In this document: positions 8,864-16,454 of the stretch, piece by piece
How the letters are laid out: the number at the start of each line of letters is the position of its first letter
Numbering within the stretch: the first letter of the stretch is position 1
NCBI GenBank assembly: GCA_043821485.1
Contig: JBDRCU010000037.1
Coordinates: 62,001 to 126,000, forward strand
Length of the DNA stretch: 64,000 nucleotides
Reading direction: 5' to 3'
Origin: JBDRCU01 sp043821485
GTDB taxonomy: Bacteria; Patescibacteriota; Minisyncoccia; 2-02-FULL-40-12; IGHO2-01-FULL-4-A
Translations under genes and position numbers: made by a program
The notes under the pieces: generated by a model
Told to the model about the DNA's origin: nothing
The model's database searches: none
What the model saw: only the letters and a program-made list of their open reading frames with translations

Positions 8864-9412
8864 ATGGAATCTAATAGAAATATAATCTGGATTTTTGTTA
8901 TCCTTATGGTGCTTAGTGCATTGATGCGTTTTGTTCCGCACATGCCGAATGTTACGCCTGTTGGCGCGCTTGCTCTTACTGCCGGACTTTATCTGCGTCG
9001 AAGCTGGGCTGTAATACCTGCCATACTTGTTATGGTTTTCACAGACATTTTTGTCGGATTGTATCATCCCGGAATTATGTTATCTGTCTATGGAGGTTTT
9101 GTAATTATGGCTCTTATGGCTAGCACTGCAAAAGGAGAATCTAAAACGCATATGATTGCCCCTGTCCTGGCTGGATCAATGATGTTTTTCCTAATAACCA
9201 ATGCTGCTGTATGGTGGTTTTCTGGATTCTACGAACACACTGCAAGCGGTCTTATGCAAAGCTATACTCTAGCATTGCCATTTTTTAGAAATAGCTTAAT
9301 CGGTAATTTTGTCTATACAGCACTGTTCGTTGCTGTTATTGAATATGCATATGCTATCCAATCAAACCATGCTACTGCGAAGATAAGAAAAGGGAACGAG
9401 ATTGACCAATAG
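8864..9412 (+). CDS. DUF6580/ECF substrate-component-like membrane protein
   Basis: This 182-residue polytopic membrane protein has about five or six hydrophobic helices. The start of the core (RFVPHMPNVTPVGALALTAG, then WAVIPAILVMVFTDIFVG) matches the DUF6580 family, which resembles S-components of energy-coupling factor vitamin transporters. It begins two bases after the DUF4430 gene, so the two are translationally linked. No ECF ATPase or T component is in the window. The C-terminus is short and basic. Role in vitamin or cofactor uptake is an inference from family and context. Confidence 0.7.
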   Translation: MESNRNIIWIFVILMVLSALMRFVPHMPNVTPVGALALTAGLYLRRSWAVIPAILVMVFTDIFVGLYHPGIMLSVYGGFVIMALMASTAKGESKTHMIAPVLAGSMMFFLITNAAVWWFSGFYEHTASGLMQSYTLALPFFRNSLIGNFVYTALFVAVIEYAYAIQSNHATAKIRKGNEIDQ

Positions 9413-9456
9413 CCATATTTCTGGTATCGTCTCTAGACATTAATTAAATAAATGCC

Positions 9457-9927
9457 ATGTTAAAAATTCGACTGCAACGCATTGGAAAGAAAAAACAAGC
9501 TTACTACAAAGTCGTAGTAACAGAACATACTCGCAAGCCAAAAGGCCAGTATCTTGAATTGCTTGGATCCTATGATCCTCATGCTAAAAAGATTGAAGTT
9601 GACGCTGAACGCGTTAAGCACTGGTTATCCCATGGAGCAAAGGCTTCTGCCACTGTGCATAATCTAATGGTGGGACATAATATAATAGAAGGGAAAAAAG
9701 TTACATCTTGGAAACCTAAAAAGAAGAAAGTGGAAGAATCTGAAGGGAAGGCAGATGCCCCTAAAAAAGAGGAGGTTAAGACAGAAGAAGTAAAAGAAGA
9801 AACAAAAACAGATGAGCCAGAAGCAGAAGCGGAGACAAAACCAGAATTAGAATCAAAAGAAGGGGAAATAAAGGAAGAAGTAAAAGAGGAGCCGAAGGAA
9901 GAACCAAAAGAGGAAAAGAAAGATTGA
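9457..9927 (+). CDS. rpsP: 30S ribosomal protein S16 with long Lys/Glu tail
   Basis: The first ~85 residues (MLKIRLQRIGKKKQAYYKVV and then GSYDPHAKK) are canonical S16. The remaining ~70 residues are a low-complexity, alternating lysine/glutamate/proline extension absent from the E. coli protein. Such charged tails are known on S16 of several bacterial groups. It precedes khpA and trmD, the usual S16 operon, but rimM and rplS, which normally complete that operon, are not present here. Confidence 0.95.
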   Translation: MLKIRLQRIGKKKQAYYKVVVTEHTRKPKGQYLELLGSYDPHAKKIEVDAERVKHWLSHGAKASATVHNLMVGHNIIEGKKVTSWKPKKKKVEESEGKADAPKKEEVKTEEVKEETKTDEPEAEAETKPELESKEGEIKEEVKEEPKEEPKEEKKD

Positions 9928-10046
9928 CACAAGTCCCGTCCAGCGCTATATTAATACTCGCATATACCATAATAACGAAAAGCAGAAAACAGCATTGCGT
10001 TGACAATATACTGTAATCGGAATGCCTGTAAGATCTGCCCCCTACA

Positions 10047-10415
10047 ATGGAAGAATACGATAAAGAGTTTGTCGAATATATTGTTAAAGGCATAGTAAAC
10101 ATCCCTGACAAAGTCGAGGTTTCAAGAAAGGTTGACGAGATGGGAGTACTGCTTGAGGTCAAAGTAGATCCAAGTGATATGGGTTTACTCATCGGACGAA
10201 GTGGTGCAACTGCCAAAGCCATCCGCGTACTAGCACGTATAGTTGGAATGAGAAACAATGCACGTGTAAATCTCCGTATCATTGAGCCAGAAGGAAGTAC
10301 ACGAGGCCCAGGTGCAAGCGCTCCAAATAATTCTGCATCTGCACCAGTCCCAGTACCTGCACAAGGTGAGAAATCAACAAGCATCGACGACGTAGTAAAT
10401 AACCTCGGAGTCTAA
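10047..10415 (+). CDS. khpA: KH-domain RNA-binding protein KhpA
   Basis: This 122-residue protein matches KhpA/YlqC: a single type-II KH domain with the GxxG loop in LIGRSGATAKAIR (about residues 50-65) followed by VNLRIIEPEG. A Ser/Ala/Pro-rich tail of about 40 residues is added. In Firmicutes KhpA forms a heterodimer with KhpB/Jag; a KhpB-like gene is present at 44136. The context between rpsP and trmD is typical. The ATG at 10047 begins the conserved domain. Confidence 0.88.
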   Translation: MEEYDKEFVEYIVKGIVNIPDKVEVSRKVDEMGVLLEVKVDPSDMGLLIGRSGATAKAIRVLARIVGMRNNARVNLRIIEPEGSTRGPGASAPNNSASAPVPVPAQGEKSTSIDDVVNNLGV

Positions 10416-10426
10416 AAGCAATTATA

Positions 10427-10454
10427 ATCAAAACCGCCGCAAGGCGGTTTTGAT
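10427..10454 (+). terminator. Rho-independent terminator after khpA
   Basis: A perfect 12-bp stem (ATCAAAACCGCC / GGCGGTTTTGAT) with a GCAA tetraloop lies 11 bp after the khpA stop. The T-rich right arm supplies only part of a U-tract, so read-through into trmD is possible. Confidence 0.7.
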
Positions 10455-10491
10455 ATTGCATAAAATGACAAAAGTGAGTAGGGTAATATGT

Positions 10492-11184
10492 ATGAAAATA
10501 GACATCATAACAATCTTCCCAAATCTATTTGATAACTTCTTAAACGAAAGCCTAATTGCGCGTGCTCAAAAGAAAAAACTTGTGCGTATAACTGCACACG
10601 ATTTGCGCAAATGGACCAAGGATAATCACAAAACTGTAGATGGCAAACCATATGGCGGGGGAGCTGGAATGGTTCTTATGGTTAATCCAATAATGAAAGC
10701 TGTAAACAAACTTAAAAGCAAAAAGAAAAAGATACGAGTCATATCAATGTCTGCTAAGGGCAAAACTTTCAATCAAGCGATGGCACGCAAATGGTCTAAA
10801 TTTGATCAATTAATTTTCATATGCGGACGATATGAAGGCATAGATGAAAGGGTTAATAAATATGTTGCTGATGAAGAAATTTCAATAGGCAACTATGTTT
10901 TGTTTGGAGGAGAAATTCCAGCAATGGTAATAACTGAAGCAGTGACACGTTTAATTCCTGGATCCATTGGCAAACAAGAATCTCTAAAAGATGAATCTTT
11001 CAATGTCACTGGAACAGTTCAAAAACAGCTATCTGAATTCCTAGAATACCCTCATTACACCCGACCAGAGACAATAGAAATCAATGGCAAAAAACGCCAC
11101 GTCCCAAAAGTACTGCTTTCCGGCAATCACAAAGAAGTAGAGAAATGGCGCAAAAAACAGTCAAAAATTGCCAAAAAAATTTAA
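10492..11184 (+). CDS. trmD: tRNA (guanine37-N1)-methyltransferase TrmD
   Basis: TrmD of 230 residues from the ATG at 10492 (MKIDIITIFPNLFD); the upstream in-frame extension overlaps the terminator and is not conserved. SPOUT-fold signatures are clear: PYGGGAGMVLM, FICGRYEGIDERV, and the knot segment SIGNYVLFGGEIPAM with AVTRLIPG. It methylates G37 of tRNAs reading C-start codons and prevents +1 frameshifting, using S-adenosylmethionine. It sits downstream of khpA, separated by a hairpin, and 19 bp before the next small gene. Confidence 0.96.
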   Translation: MKIDIITIFPNLFDNFLNESLIARAQKKKLVRITAHDLRKWTKDNHKTVDGKPYGGGAGMVLMVNPIMKAVNKLKSKKKKIRVISMSAKGKTFNQAMARKWSKFDQLIFICGRYEGIDERVNKYVADEEISIGNYVLFGGEIPAMVITEAVTRLIPGSIGKQESLKDESFNVTGTVQKQLSEFLEYPHYTRPETIEINGKKRHVPKVLLSGNHKEVEKWRKKQSKIAKKI

Positions 11185-11203
11185 TTCCTATAGACTTTAT
11201 AAT

Positions 11204-11434
11204 ATGAAAAAAGAACTTCAAAATCTCATTGAAAAATCAGAACTGAATGATGAAGATAAAAAAATCTGGTTTTCTGTAATTCAATCGCTTAATGACAAAA
11301 TGACTGTTAAGTTTCATGAGGTTATTTTGACAAATCCAGACAATCTTCCTCAAATAACATCCCTTATTAAAGAATTCCAAGAAGCTATAGGAAACAAAGA
11401 TTTAGCTAAAATAGATAAATTATTAGAAAAATGA
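11204..11434 (+). CDS. Small helical hypothetical protein
   Basis: Unrecognised 76-residue protein from the ATG at 11204 (MKKELQNLIEKSELNDEDKK); an upstream in-frame ATG at 11168 overlaps trmD and is less likely. The sequence is amphipathic, highly charged and likely all-helical (EFQEAIGNKDLAKIDKLLEK at the end). It shares an ATGA overlap with the following gene, which indicates translational coupling. Function unknown. Confidence 0.55.
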   Translation: MKKELQNLIEKSELNDEDKKIWFSVIQSLNDKMTVKFHEVILTNPDNLPQITSLIKEFQEAIGNKDLAKIDKLLEK

Positions 11435-12318
11435 GAAGAGAAGAAGCCTTCCAACCAAATAAATCAGAGACTAAAAAGACTTTCAAAGAAAGTCTGTCTC
11501 TTCGTACGAAAGAGCTTAAACACAGAAGTAATAGAGTACTGATTGCACTTACTGCAGCGTTACTACTTTCTGGTTTTGCAGGTGTAGCTGAAGCAGGAAT
11601 GAAAGATTTCTTCAAAGGAAAAGGTAGGGAAATACTTAATACCGGCAGAAGGGTGGGCATAGATAGGACCAAGAAAGAATTCAAGTATCAATTAGATAAA
11701 AAAATACTAGAACGCAGATTAAAAGAAAAGGACAAAGAATTTACCAGACTGATGAGAGAGCTTATAAAATATGACGAGAAGATACTGATGCAAGGACTAA
11801 GTGCCCTACAAGAAGAACTGTCTCAAGACCTAGATCCTAAATTTGACGATGTATTAACTTCACTTGAACAGCAACGGGCTTTTGCTACAAAAATTATCCA
11901 GCTTGATTTAGAAATTGCAGATATGGAACAGGGAGTAAAAACAGAGGAAGAAACAGGTGGTTCAATAGAAGAAAAAAGACGCGAACGCGATATACTCCTT
12001 AAAGCATATGAAAAATCTCTTGTAGAAATGAATACGGAATTAGAACAAGCCTTACAAAATGAAGAAAAGAATCCTCTTAAAGAACTTCTGGAAGAACAGG
12101 GATGTGGGATAGATACGCTTCATACAACAAGAGATGGAATGACATCTGTAGAATTTTATGCAACAGTCGAACCTATGCGCGAACATGCACAAGGAGCTAG
12201 AGCAGAGATTCAAGAACTCGAAGGACAAATGGATCAACAAGGAAAAGCAATAAGAGAGGAGCATAAGGAAGCAGGAAGTGGAGCACTAGATAGAACCCTA
12301 GATATTATATTTAGATAA
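11431..12318 (+). CDS. Exported or membrane-anchored coiled-coil protein
   Basis: This 295-residue protein has a basic N-terminus of about 33 residues and one hydrophobic helix (VLIALTAALLLSGFAGVAEA, about residues 36-55) ending in an Ala-x-Ala-like site, which could be a signal peptide or anchor. The remainder is almost entirely charged heptad-like helix with two coiled-coil blocks (about 75-220 and 255-285). Function unknown. It overlaps the previous gene by four bases and is followed by a strong terminator. Confidence 0.65.
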   Translation: MRREEAFQPNKSETKKTFKESLSLRTKELKHRSNRVLIALTAALLLSGFAGVAEAGMKDFFKGKGREILNTGRRVGIDRTKKEFKYQLDKKILERRLKEKDKEFTRLMRELIKYDEKILMQGLSALQEELSQDLDPKFDDVLTSLEQQRAFATKIIQLDLEIADMEQGVKTEEETGGSIEEKRRERDILLKAYEKSLVEMNTELEQALQNEEKNPLKELLEEQGCGIDTLHTTRDGMTSVEFYATVEPMREHAQGARAEIQELEGQMDQQGKAIREEHKEAGSGALDRTLDIIFR

Positions 12319-12340
12319 AATATAGAAATTTGTCGATATA

Positions 12341-12365
12341 AAAACCCTTAGAACAAGGGTTTTTT
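12341..12365 (+). terminator. Rho-independent terminator
   Basis: Stem AAAACCCTT / AAGGGTTTT with a five-base loop, followed directly by a T-run. It closes the trmD-containing transcript and separates it from the GC-rich cassette that begins with a promoter six bases later. Confidence 0.85.
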
Positions 12366-12370
12366 GTTTC

Positions 12371-12399
12371 TTGACTTTGACCCTAAAATACTATATAAT
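12371..12399 (+). promoter_or_regulatory. Strong sigma70-type promoter of GC-rich cassette 1
   Basis: TTGACT (12371-12376), 17-bp spacer, TATAAT (12394-12399). The predicted start near 12406 leaves a leader of about 64 bases containing a small GGAAT/ATTCC hairpin and an AGGAG Shine-Dalgarno at 12458-12462. Confidence 0.8.
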
Positions 12400-12469
12400 A
12401 TATACAACTCTGCGAGGTCCGTAAGGAATTTCATAGAACGTACATTCCGAAAACGAGAGGAGAAAGGTC

Positions 12470-13132
12470 ATGCGTTACGCGGGCCTATTCCTGTTGGTGG
12501 TCGCCATCATGGCGACCCTCACAATCAACTCCGAACCCGCCTTCGCCGGAGACCTGTTCGACAGGATCCTTAGCGAGGGCTTGGCTGGCACCGATCGAGA
12601 CCACGTCGTCACGACTGCCCGCCAGACGATCCGCGAGGACAGCGACATCCGTGACCCCGGAACAACTGGAAGCATCTACGAAGGGGTCGACATCACAAAC
12701 AAGGTACTTGGAAATCCTTACGGTGGCGGGGGAACCAAGGGAACGCTAACCCGCCTAGGTGGAGCTGGACTGTTCTACTTCCTGGACAGTACGGGTCGCA
12801 TTCGACATCCGAGTCATACACGTCAATCGGCGGATGTCGTCAAGCAGATCGAAGCCAAACCCGATACCGTGACCCGACCGACACCGGACCCAAGCATGGA
12901 GTGGTCTCTCAACAACGTGACGACCGACAAAACCATGGTCGTCTACTACCAGAACGAGATGCTCTTCGTGCTCAACGGCGGAGAGTCGAACTTCCATGCG
13001 ATTCCTCTGAGCTGGAACTCCACCCGCTTCAGGGCGGAGATCCTGGAACAGGATCCATCGACTGGCGCCCTTGTTCGCAGTGCTGCGACCAGAACGGCCA
13101 CCGGAAGCTACGGCTTCAACTTCTCCGACTAG
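12470..13132 (+). CDS. GC-rich secreted protein, unknown function
   Basis: This 220-residue protein has a textbook signal peptide: hydrophobic core at about residues 5-18 and a likely cleavage after Ala-Phe-Ala at residue 26. The mature part (about 194 residues) has no recognised domain; it contains a Gly-rich NPYGGGGTKG segment and ends in a compact strand-rich region (MVVYYQNEMLFVLNGGE). The start is fixed by AGGAG seven bases upstream. Base and codon use are strikingly different from all neighbours: third positions are mostly G or C. It has its own promoter and terminator, so it forms a self-contained transcription unit. Acquired origin is an inference. Confidence 0.75.
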   Translation: MRYAGLFLLVVAIMATLTINSEPAFAGDLFDRILSEGLAGTDRDHVVTTARQTIREDSDIRDPGTTGSIYEGVDITNKVLGNPYGGGGTKGTLTRLGGAGLFYFLDSTGRIRHPSHTRQSADVVKQIEAKPDTVTRPTPDPSMEWSLNNVTTDKTMVVYYQNEMLFVLNGGESNFHAIPLSWNSTRFRAEILEQDPSTGALVRSAATRTATGSYGFNFSD

Positions 13133-13182
13133 CCGGCCATGAGACCGGCAACAAGTACCGACATCAGGGCCGGACCTCCAAC

Positions 13183-13207
13183 AGGGGGCACCGGCCCCCT
13201 TTTTTTT
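13183..13207 (+). terminator. Rho-independent terminator of GC-rich cassette 1
   Basis: Stem AGGGGGC / GCCCCCT with an ACCG loop and a run of eight Ts. It is a very strong intrinsic terminator placed 50 bp after the stop codon and just before the 16S promoter. Confidence 0.9.
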
Positions 13208-13216
13208 ATAAAACCC

Positions 13217-13245
13217 TTGACTTACCTAGGTCATTCTAATACACT
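13217..13245 (+). promoter_or_regulatory. 16S rRNA promoter
   Basis: TTGACT (13217-13222), 17-bp spacer, TACACT (13240-13245). It is about 190 bp upstream of the mature 16S 5' end and is preceded immediately by a terminator. No other gene lies between it and the 16S. Confidence 0.7.
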
Positions 13246-13299
13246 GTATGGGTACTATGAATTAACACAAAACATACATCTTCATAGCATTTATGAAGG

Positions 13300-13332
13300 C
13301 TCGGGATTGTCCCTCAATGGGATGGTCCCGAG
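13300..13332 (+). other. Strong hairpin in the 16S leader
   Basis: Arms CTCGGGATTGTCCC and GGGATGGTCCCGAG pair over 14 positions (three G-U) around a five-base loop, followed by TCTTTA. A second perfect hairpin lies at 13367-13390 (AACGATACG / CGTATCGTT), and a third imperfect one at about 13405-13430. The 309-bp stretch from 13133 to 13440 therefore holds only a terminator, promoter and structured leader. The first hairpin may be a leader terminator, an antitermination element or a pre-rRNA processing structure. Confidence 0.55.
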
Positions 13333-13439
13333 TCTTTAATGACAGAACATTAACAACTTTACAGCCAACGATACGTATATTCGTATCGTTAACTAGATCA
13401 ATGAAAGATAGTTTGAGTAAATCTCAACTATTCTTATAA

Positions 13440-13479
<40 letters not shown>

Positions 13480-14858
13480 GATAAGGCATGCAAGTCGAAC
13501 GGGCAATCTTCGGATTGTCAGTGGCGAACGAGTTAGTAACGCCTTGGTACCTACCCTATACTCAAGAATAACTCCGAGAAATCGGAGCTAATACTTGATA
13601 GTCTCGAAAGAGTAAAGATTTATCGGTATAGGAGGGGCCTAGGTCCTATCAGCTTGTTGGTGAGGTAACGGCTCACCAAGGCTATGACGGGTAGGGGATG
13701 TGAGAGCATGATCCCCAACGAGGGAACTGAGAACGGTCCTTACACCTACGGGTGGCCGCAGTCGAGAATATTGGACAATGCGCGAAAGCGTGATCCAGCG
13801 ACGCCGCGTGCAGGAAGAAGGCCTTCGGGTTGTAAACTGCTTTTATGTGGGAAGAATTTTGACGGTACCACAAGAATAAGGGGCTGCTAACTTCGTGCCA
13901 GCAGCAGCGGTAATACGAAGGCCCCAAGCGTTATCCGGAATTATTGGGCGTAAAGGGCAGGTAGCCGGTTGGTATAGTCTGATGTTAAATCTCATGGCTC
14001 AACTATGAGACCGCATCAGAAACGTATCAGCTAGAGCAAGTCAGAGGCATACGGAACGTGCGGTGTAGGGGTGAAATCCGTTGATATCGCACGGAACACC
14101 AAAAGCGAAGGCAGTATGCTGGGGCTTTGCTGACGGTCAACTGCGAAAGCGTGGGGATAGAAAAGGATTAGATACCCTTGTATTCCACGCCCTAAACGAT
14201 CCAGACTAGCTATCGGGAGCATCGACCCTCCCGGTGGCGAAGCTAACGCGTTAAGTCTGGCGCCTGGGAAGTACGATCGCAAGATTAAAACTCAAAGGAA
14301 TAGGCGGGGATTCGCACAAGCGGTGGATCGCGTGGTTTAATTCGATACAAAGCGAAGAACCTCACCAAGGTTAGACATCATAGTGAAAGCCTTCTGAAAA
14401 GTTGGCCCCTTTTATAGCACTATGACAGGTGGTGCACGGCTGTCGTCAGCTCGTCGAGTGATCGGTTCTCTTAAGTGAGGAAACGAGCGCAACCCCTGTC
14501 GTCTGTTACAAGTGTCAGACGATACTGCCTGGGATAACCAGGAGGAAGGAGGGGATGACGTCAAGTCAGCGTGTCCTTTGATACCTTGGGCTACACACGC
14601 GATACAATGGGTGTTAACAATGGGTTGCCAAACCGCGAGGTGGAGCTAATCCCATCAAATGCGCCCTCAGTTCGGATAGGAGGCTGAAACTTGCCTCCTT
14701 GAAGTTGGAATCGCTAGTAATCGCAGATCAGAATGCTGCGGTGAATACGTTCTCGAATCTTGCACTCACTGCCCGTCACATCAGGGAAGCCGGAAATACC
14801 CAAAGCACCATAAATTCTAATGGTACTACGGTAGGTTCGGTAACAAGGATGAAGTCGT

Positions 14859-15762
14859 AGAGATTAAGAAATAAAATTTGCGACCTGTCAAGAGTAATCT
14901 GGCAGAAAAACCCGACTAATATCGGTGAAACCTAAATCTTAAAATGTTATAATTAAGATATGGTAATACCGAGGAAAGCTAGGAGAATCACATATTCAAC
15001 TGAAATAAGAGAGCTAAAAAAGAGACTAAAACTAGATGAGTCACAAAAGGCTATAGTGATAGGCAGTATATTGGGCGATGCAACATTAGAGCTCAATTGG
15101 TCAAAAACCAACTGCCGAATGAGAATTGATCATTCTATAAAACAAGAGGATTACGTACGACTAAAGTATACAATCCTCAAGGACTGGGTACTTACTGAAC
15201 CTAAATACTACAAGCCTCATAGGTCCATATGGTTCCGAACAATAAGTCATCCCAACCTTACTGAACTATGGAAAATATTCTACAAGAACAAGAAAAAAAT
15301 TATACCAGAAAATATAGCTGAACTAATCCAAAACCCCCTTACTGTTGCAACATGGTTTATGGATGATGGTAATGTACGAAGACGAAATTCACGTATAATT
15401 TCCTACGACCTCAATACTCAATCGTTCACATACGCAGAAAATGAAAAACTTCTGAACGCCTTGAAAACGGTCTATGGAATATCTTGCAGTCTACATAAAA
15501 ATCATAACAGACATAGAATATATATCGGTACCAATGAAAAAAATAAATTCCAAAAGATAATACGTAAATTATCAACACCATCTCTTAAATACAAACTTCA
15601 GTGAATATGTGATTCTCTTGGCCCCGTAGAGACTTCTCGTACTCTGGCCCCATAGCAGAACGAGGGATAGCTGTACGTAGACAGCTATAATACGTCGGCC
15701 CCAGTTATTAAAAACTGGGTGAAGATATAGTCCATGCTCGTGGAAACACGGGAATAAACATG
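14859..15762 (+). other. Group I self-splicing intron in 16S rRNA
   Basis: The boundaries fit group I rules: the 5' exon ends in U (GTCGT, 14858), the intron ends in G (15762), and joining restores GTCGTAACAAGG. Core signatures are visible: GACTAATATCGG near 14915 (P7 5' strand plus P3 side) and AAGATATAGTCC at 15722-15733 (P7 3' strand), where GACTA pairs with TAGTC. The endonuclease gene lies between these, that is in the P8 region. Several additional hairpins (for example AGCTGT...ACAGCT near 15670-15685 and CCCAGTT...AACTGGG near 15701-15720) are consistent with peripheral elements. The subtype cannot be settled by eye. Confidence 0.88.
14960..15604 (+). CDS. LAGLIDADG homing endonuclease (intron-encoded)
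   Basis: This 214-residue protein has two LAGLIDADG-like helices: AIVIGSILGDA near residue 32 and VATWFMDDGN near residue 130. It thus corresponds to a single-chain two-motif enzyme, although short. The aspartates that coordinate metal (GDA and DDG) are present. It is fully contained in the group I intron, in the P8 region. Such enzymes cut intronless 16S alleles to promote homing, and some act as splicing maturases. It appears intact, so the intron may still be mobile. Confidence 0.92.
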   Translation: MVIPRKARRITYSTEIRELKKRLKLDESQKAIVIGSILGDATLELNWSKTNCRMRIDHSIKQEDYVRLKYTILKDWVLTEPKYYKPHRSIWFRTISHPNLTELWKIFYKNKKKIIPENIAELIQNPLTVATWFMDDGNVRRRNSRIISYDLNTQSFTYAENEKLLNALKTVYGISCSLHKNHNRHRIYIGTNEKNKFQKIIRKLSTPSLKYKLQ

Positions 15763-15806
15763 AACAAGGCACGGCTAGGAGAACCTGGTCGTGGATCACC
15801 TCCTTT

Positions 15807-16002
15807 CTATACAAAAACTCCTGCTTTATGCAGGTGCTGTATAGAAACATTAGGTGTCGATATAGGTTGTGCGAGGTTTGTTCGTCGATAGACAAGCACC
15901 TCGTACAAACTAAGGCTGGCTGATACAGCCCAATCTATCAGCGTTTGATGCTACCGAAAAGCACACTATCTAGTTAATGATACAAATAGACGTATAAACT
16001 CT
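15807..16002 (+). other. 16S 3' trailer with processing stems, no 23S
   Basis: The 317-bp gap between the 16S end and the next gene contains no tRNA, 23S or 5S signature. It holds two clear hairpins: CTATAC...GTATAG with an inner CCTGC/GCAGG (15807-15844) and TTGTGCGAGGT / ACCTCGTACAA (about 15867-15909, one G-U pair). These look like RNase-processing structures of the trailer. The transcript ends at the terminator at 16003. Confidence 0.6.
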
Positions 16003-16036
16003 AAACAAAATAGCCTTAAGGGGCTATTTTGTTTGA
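16003..16036 (+). terminator. Terminator of the 16S transcript
   Basis: Perfect 13-bp stem AAACAAAATAGCC / GGCTATTTTGTTT with a six-base loop; the right arm carries the T-rich tract. It ends the 16S unit and confirms that 23S is not cotranscribed. Confidence 0.85.
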
Positions 16037-16122
16037 CTTATCTTTACTTTGATATTAGACTGACCTTGTACGATAACAAATTTAATATAAATATCATGGG
16101 ATTTGCAAAAGGAGAACCCTCT

Positions 16123-16395
16123 ATGGAAAAATCTATAGCCAAAGAAATGATAGAACAGATCGAAGATACATGGGCAGATGCAAAGCGTGGGATTGAAATT
16201 CTTGAAGCCAGAGGACACAGTCAGACAAAAGAACTGAAAAAAGAATTAAGTAAATTGATGGTAGAAGATTTAGACGAGGCAGAAGATGCTAGAGACAAAG
16301 AAGTAAACGAAGATAGTCCACAAAGAGAAGGATATCAAGGCTTCAACAAGCGCAATGCATTTGTTACAAAACTAAATAAACTTCTTAAAGAATAA
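16123..16395 (+). CDS. Small charged helical hypothetical protein
   Basis: The ATG at 16123 is chosen because AAAGGAG lies eight bases upstream; the longer frame to 16033 would run into the 16S terminator. The 90-residue product (MEKSIAKEMIEQIEDTW start) is highly charged, acidic in the middle and helical, with no membrane segment. Not recognised. It is monocistronic, between two terminators. Confidence 0.65.
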   Translation: MEKSIAKEMIEQIEDTWADAKRGIEILEARGHSQTKELKKELSKLMVEDLDEAEDARDKEVNEDSPQREGYQGFNKRNAFVTKLNKLLKE

Positions 16396-16405
16396 TTCTA
16401 CCCAT

Positions 16406-16438
16406 AATAAAACAGCGCAATATGGCGCTGTTTTATTA
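16406..16438. terminator. Bidirectional terminator
   Basis: Stem AATAAAACAGCGC / GCGCTGTTTTATT with a six-base loop sits between two convergent genes. T-runs on both strands make it suitable for both. Confidence 0.85.
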
Positions 16439-16454
16439 TTACTATTTTATCCAA

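Noticed and set aside
9776..10384. 202-residue minus-strand frame rich in Leu/Pro/Ser
   Set aside because: It is antisense to the S16 Lys/Glu tail and khpA; its low-complexity content is the mirror of those real genes.
12364..13339. Several overlapping frames in the GC-rich cassette
   Set aside because: High GC creates open frames; only 12470-13132 has a Shine-Dalgarno, a signal peptide and matching codon pattern.
15807..16100. 23S or 5S rRNA or spacer tRNA after the 16S
   Set aside because: No conserved 23S/5S sequence or tRNA cloverleaf was found; a strong terminator lies at 16003.
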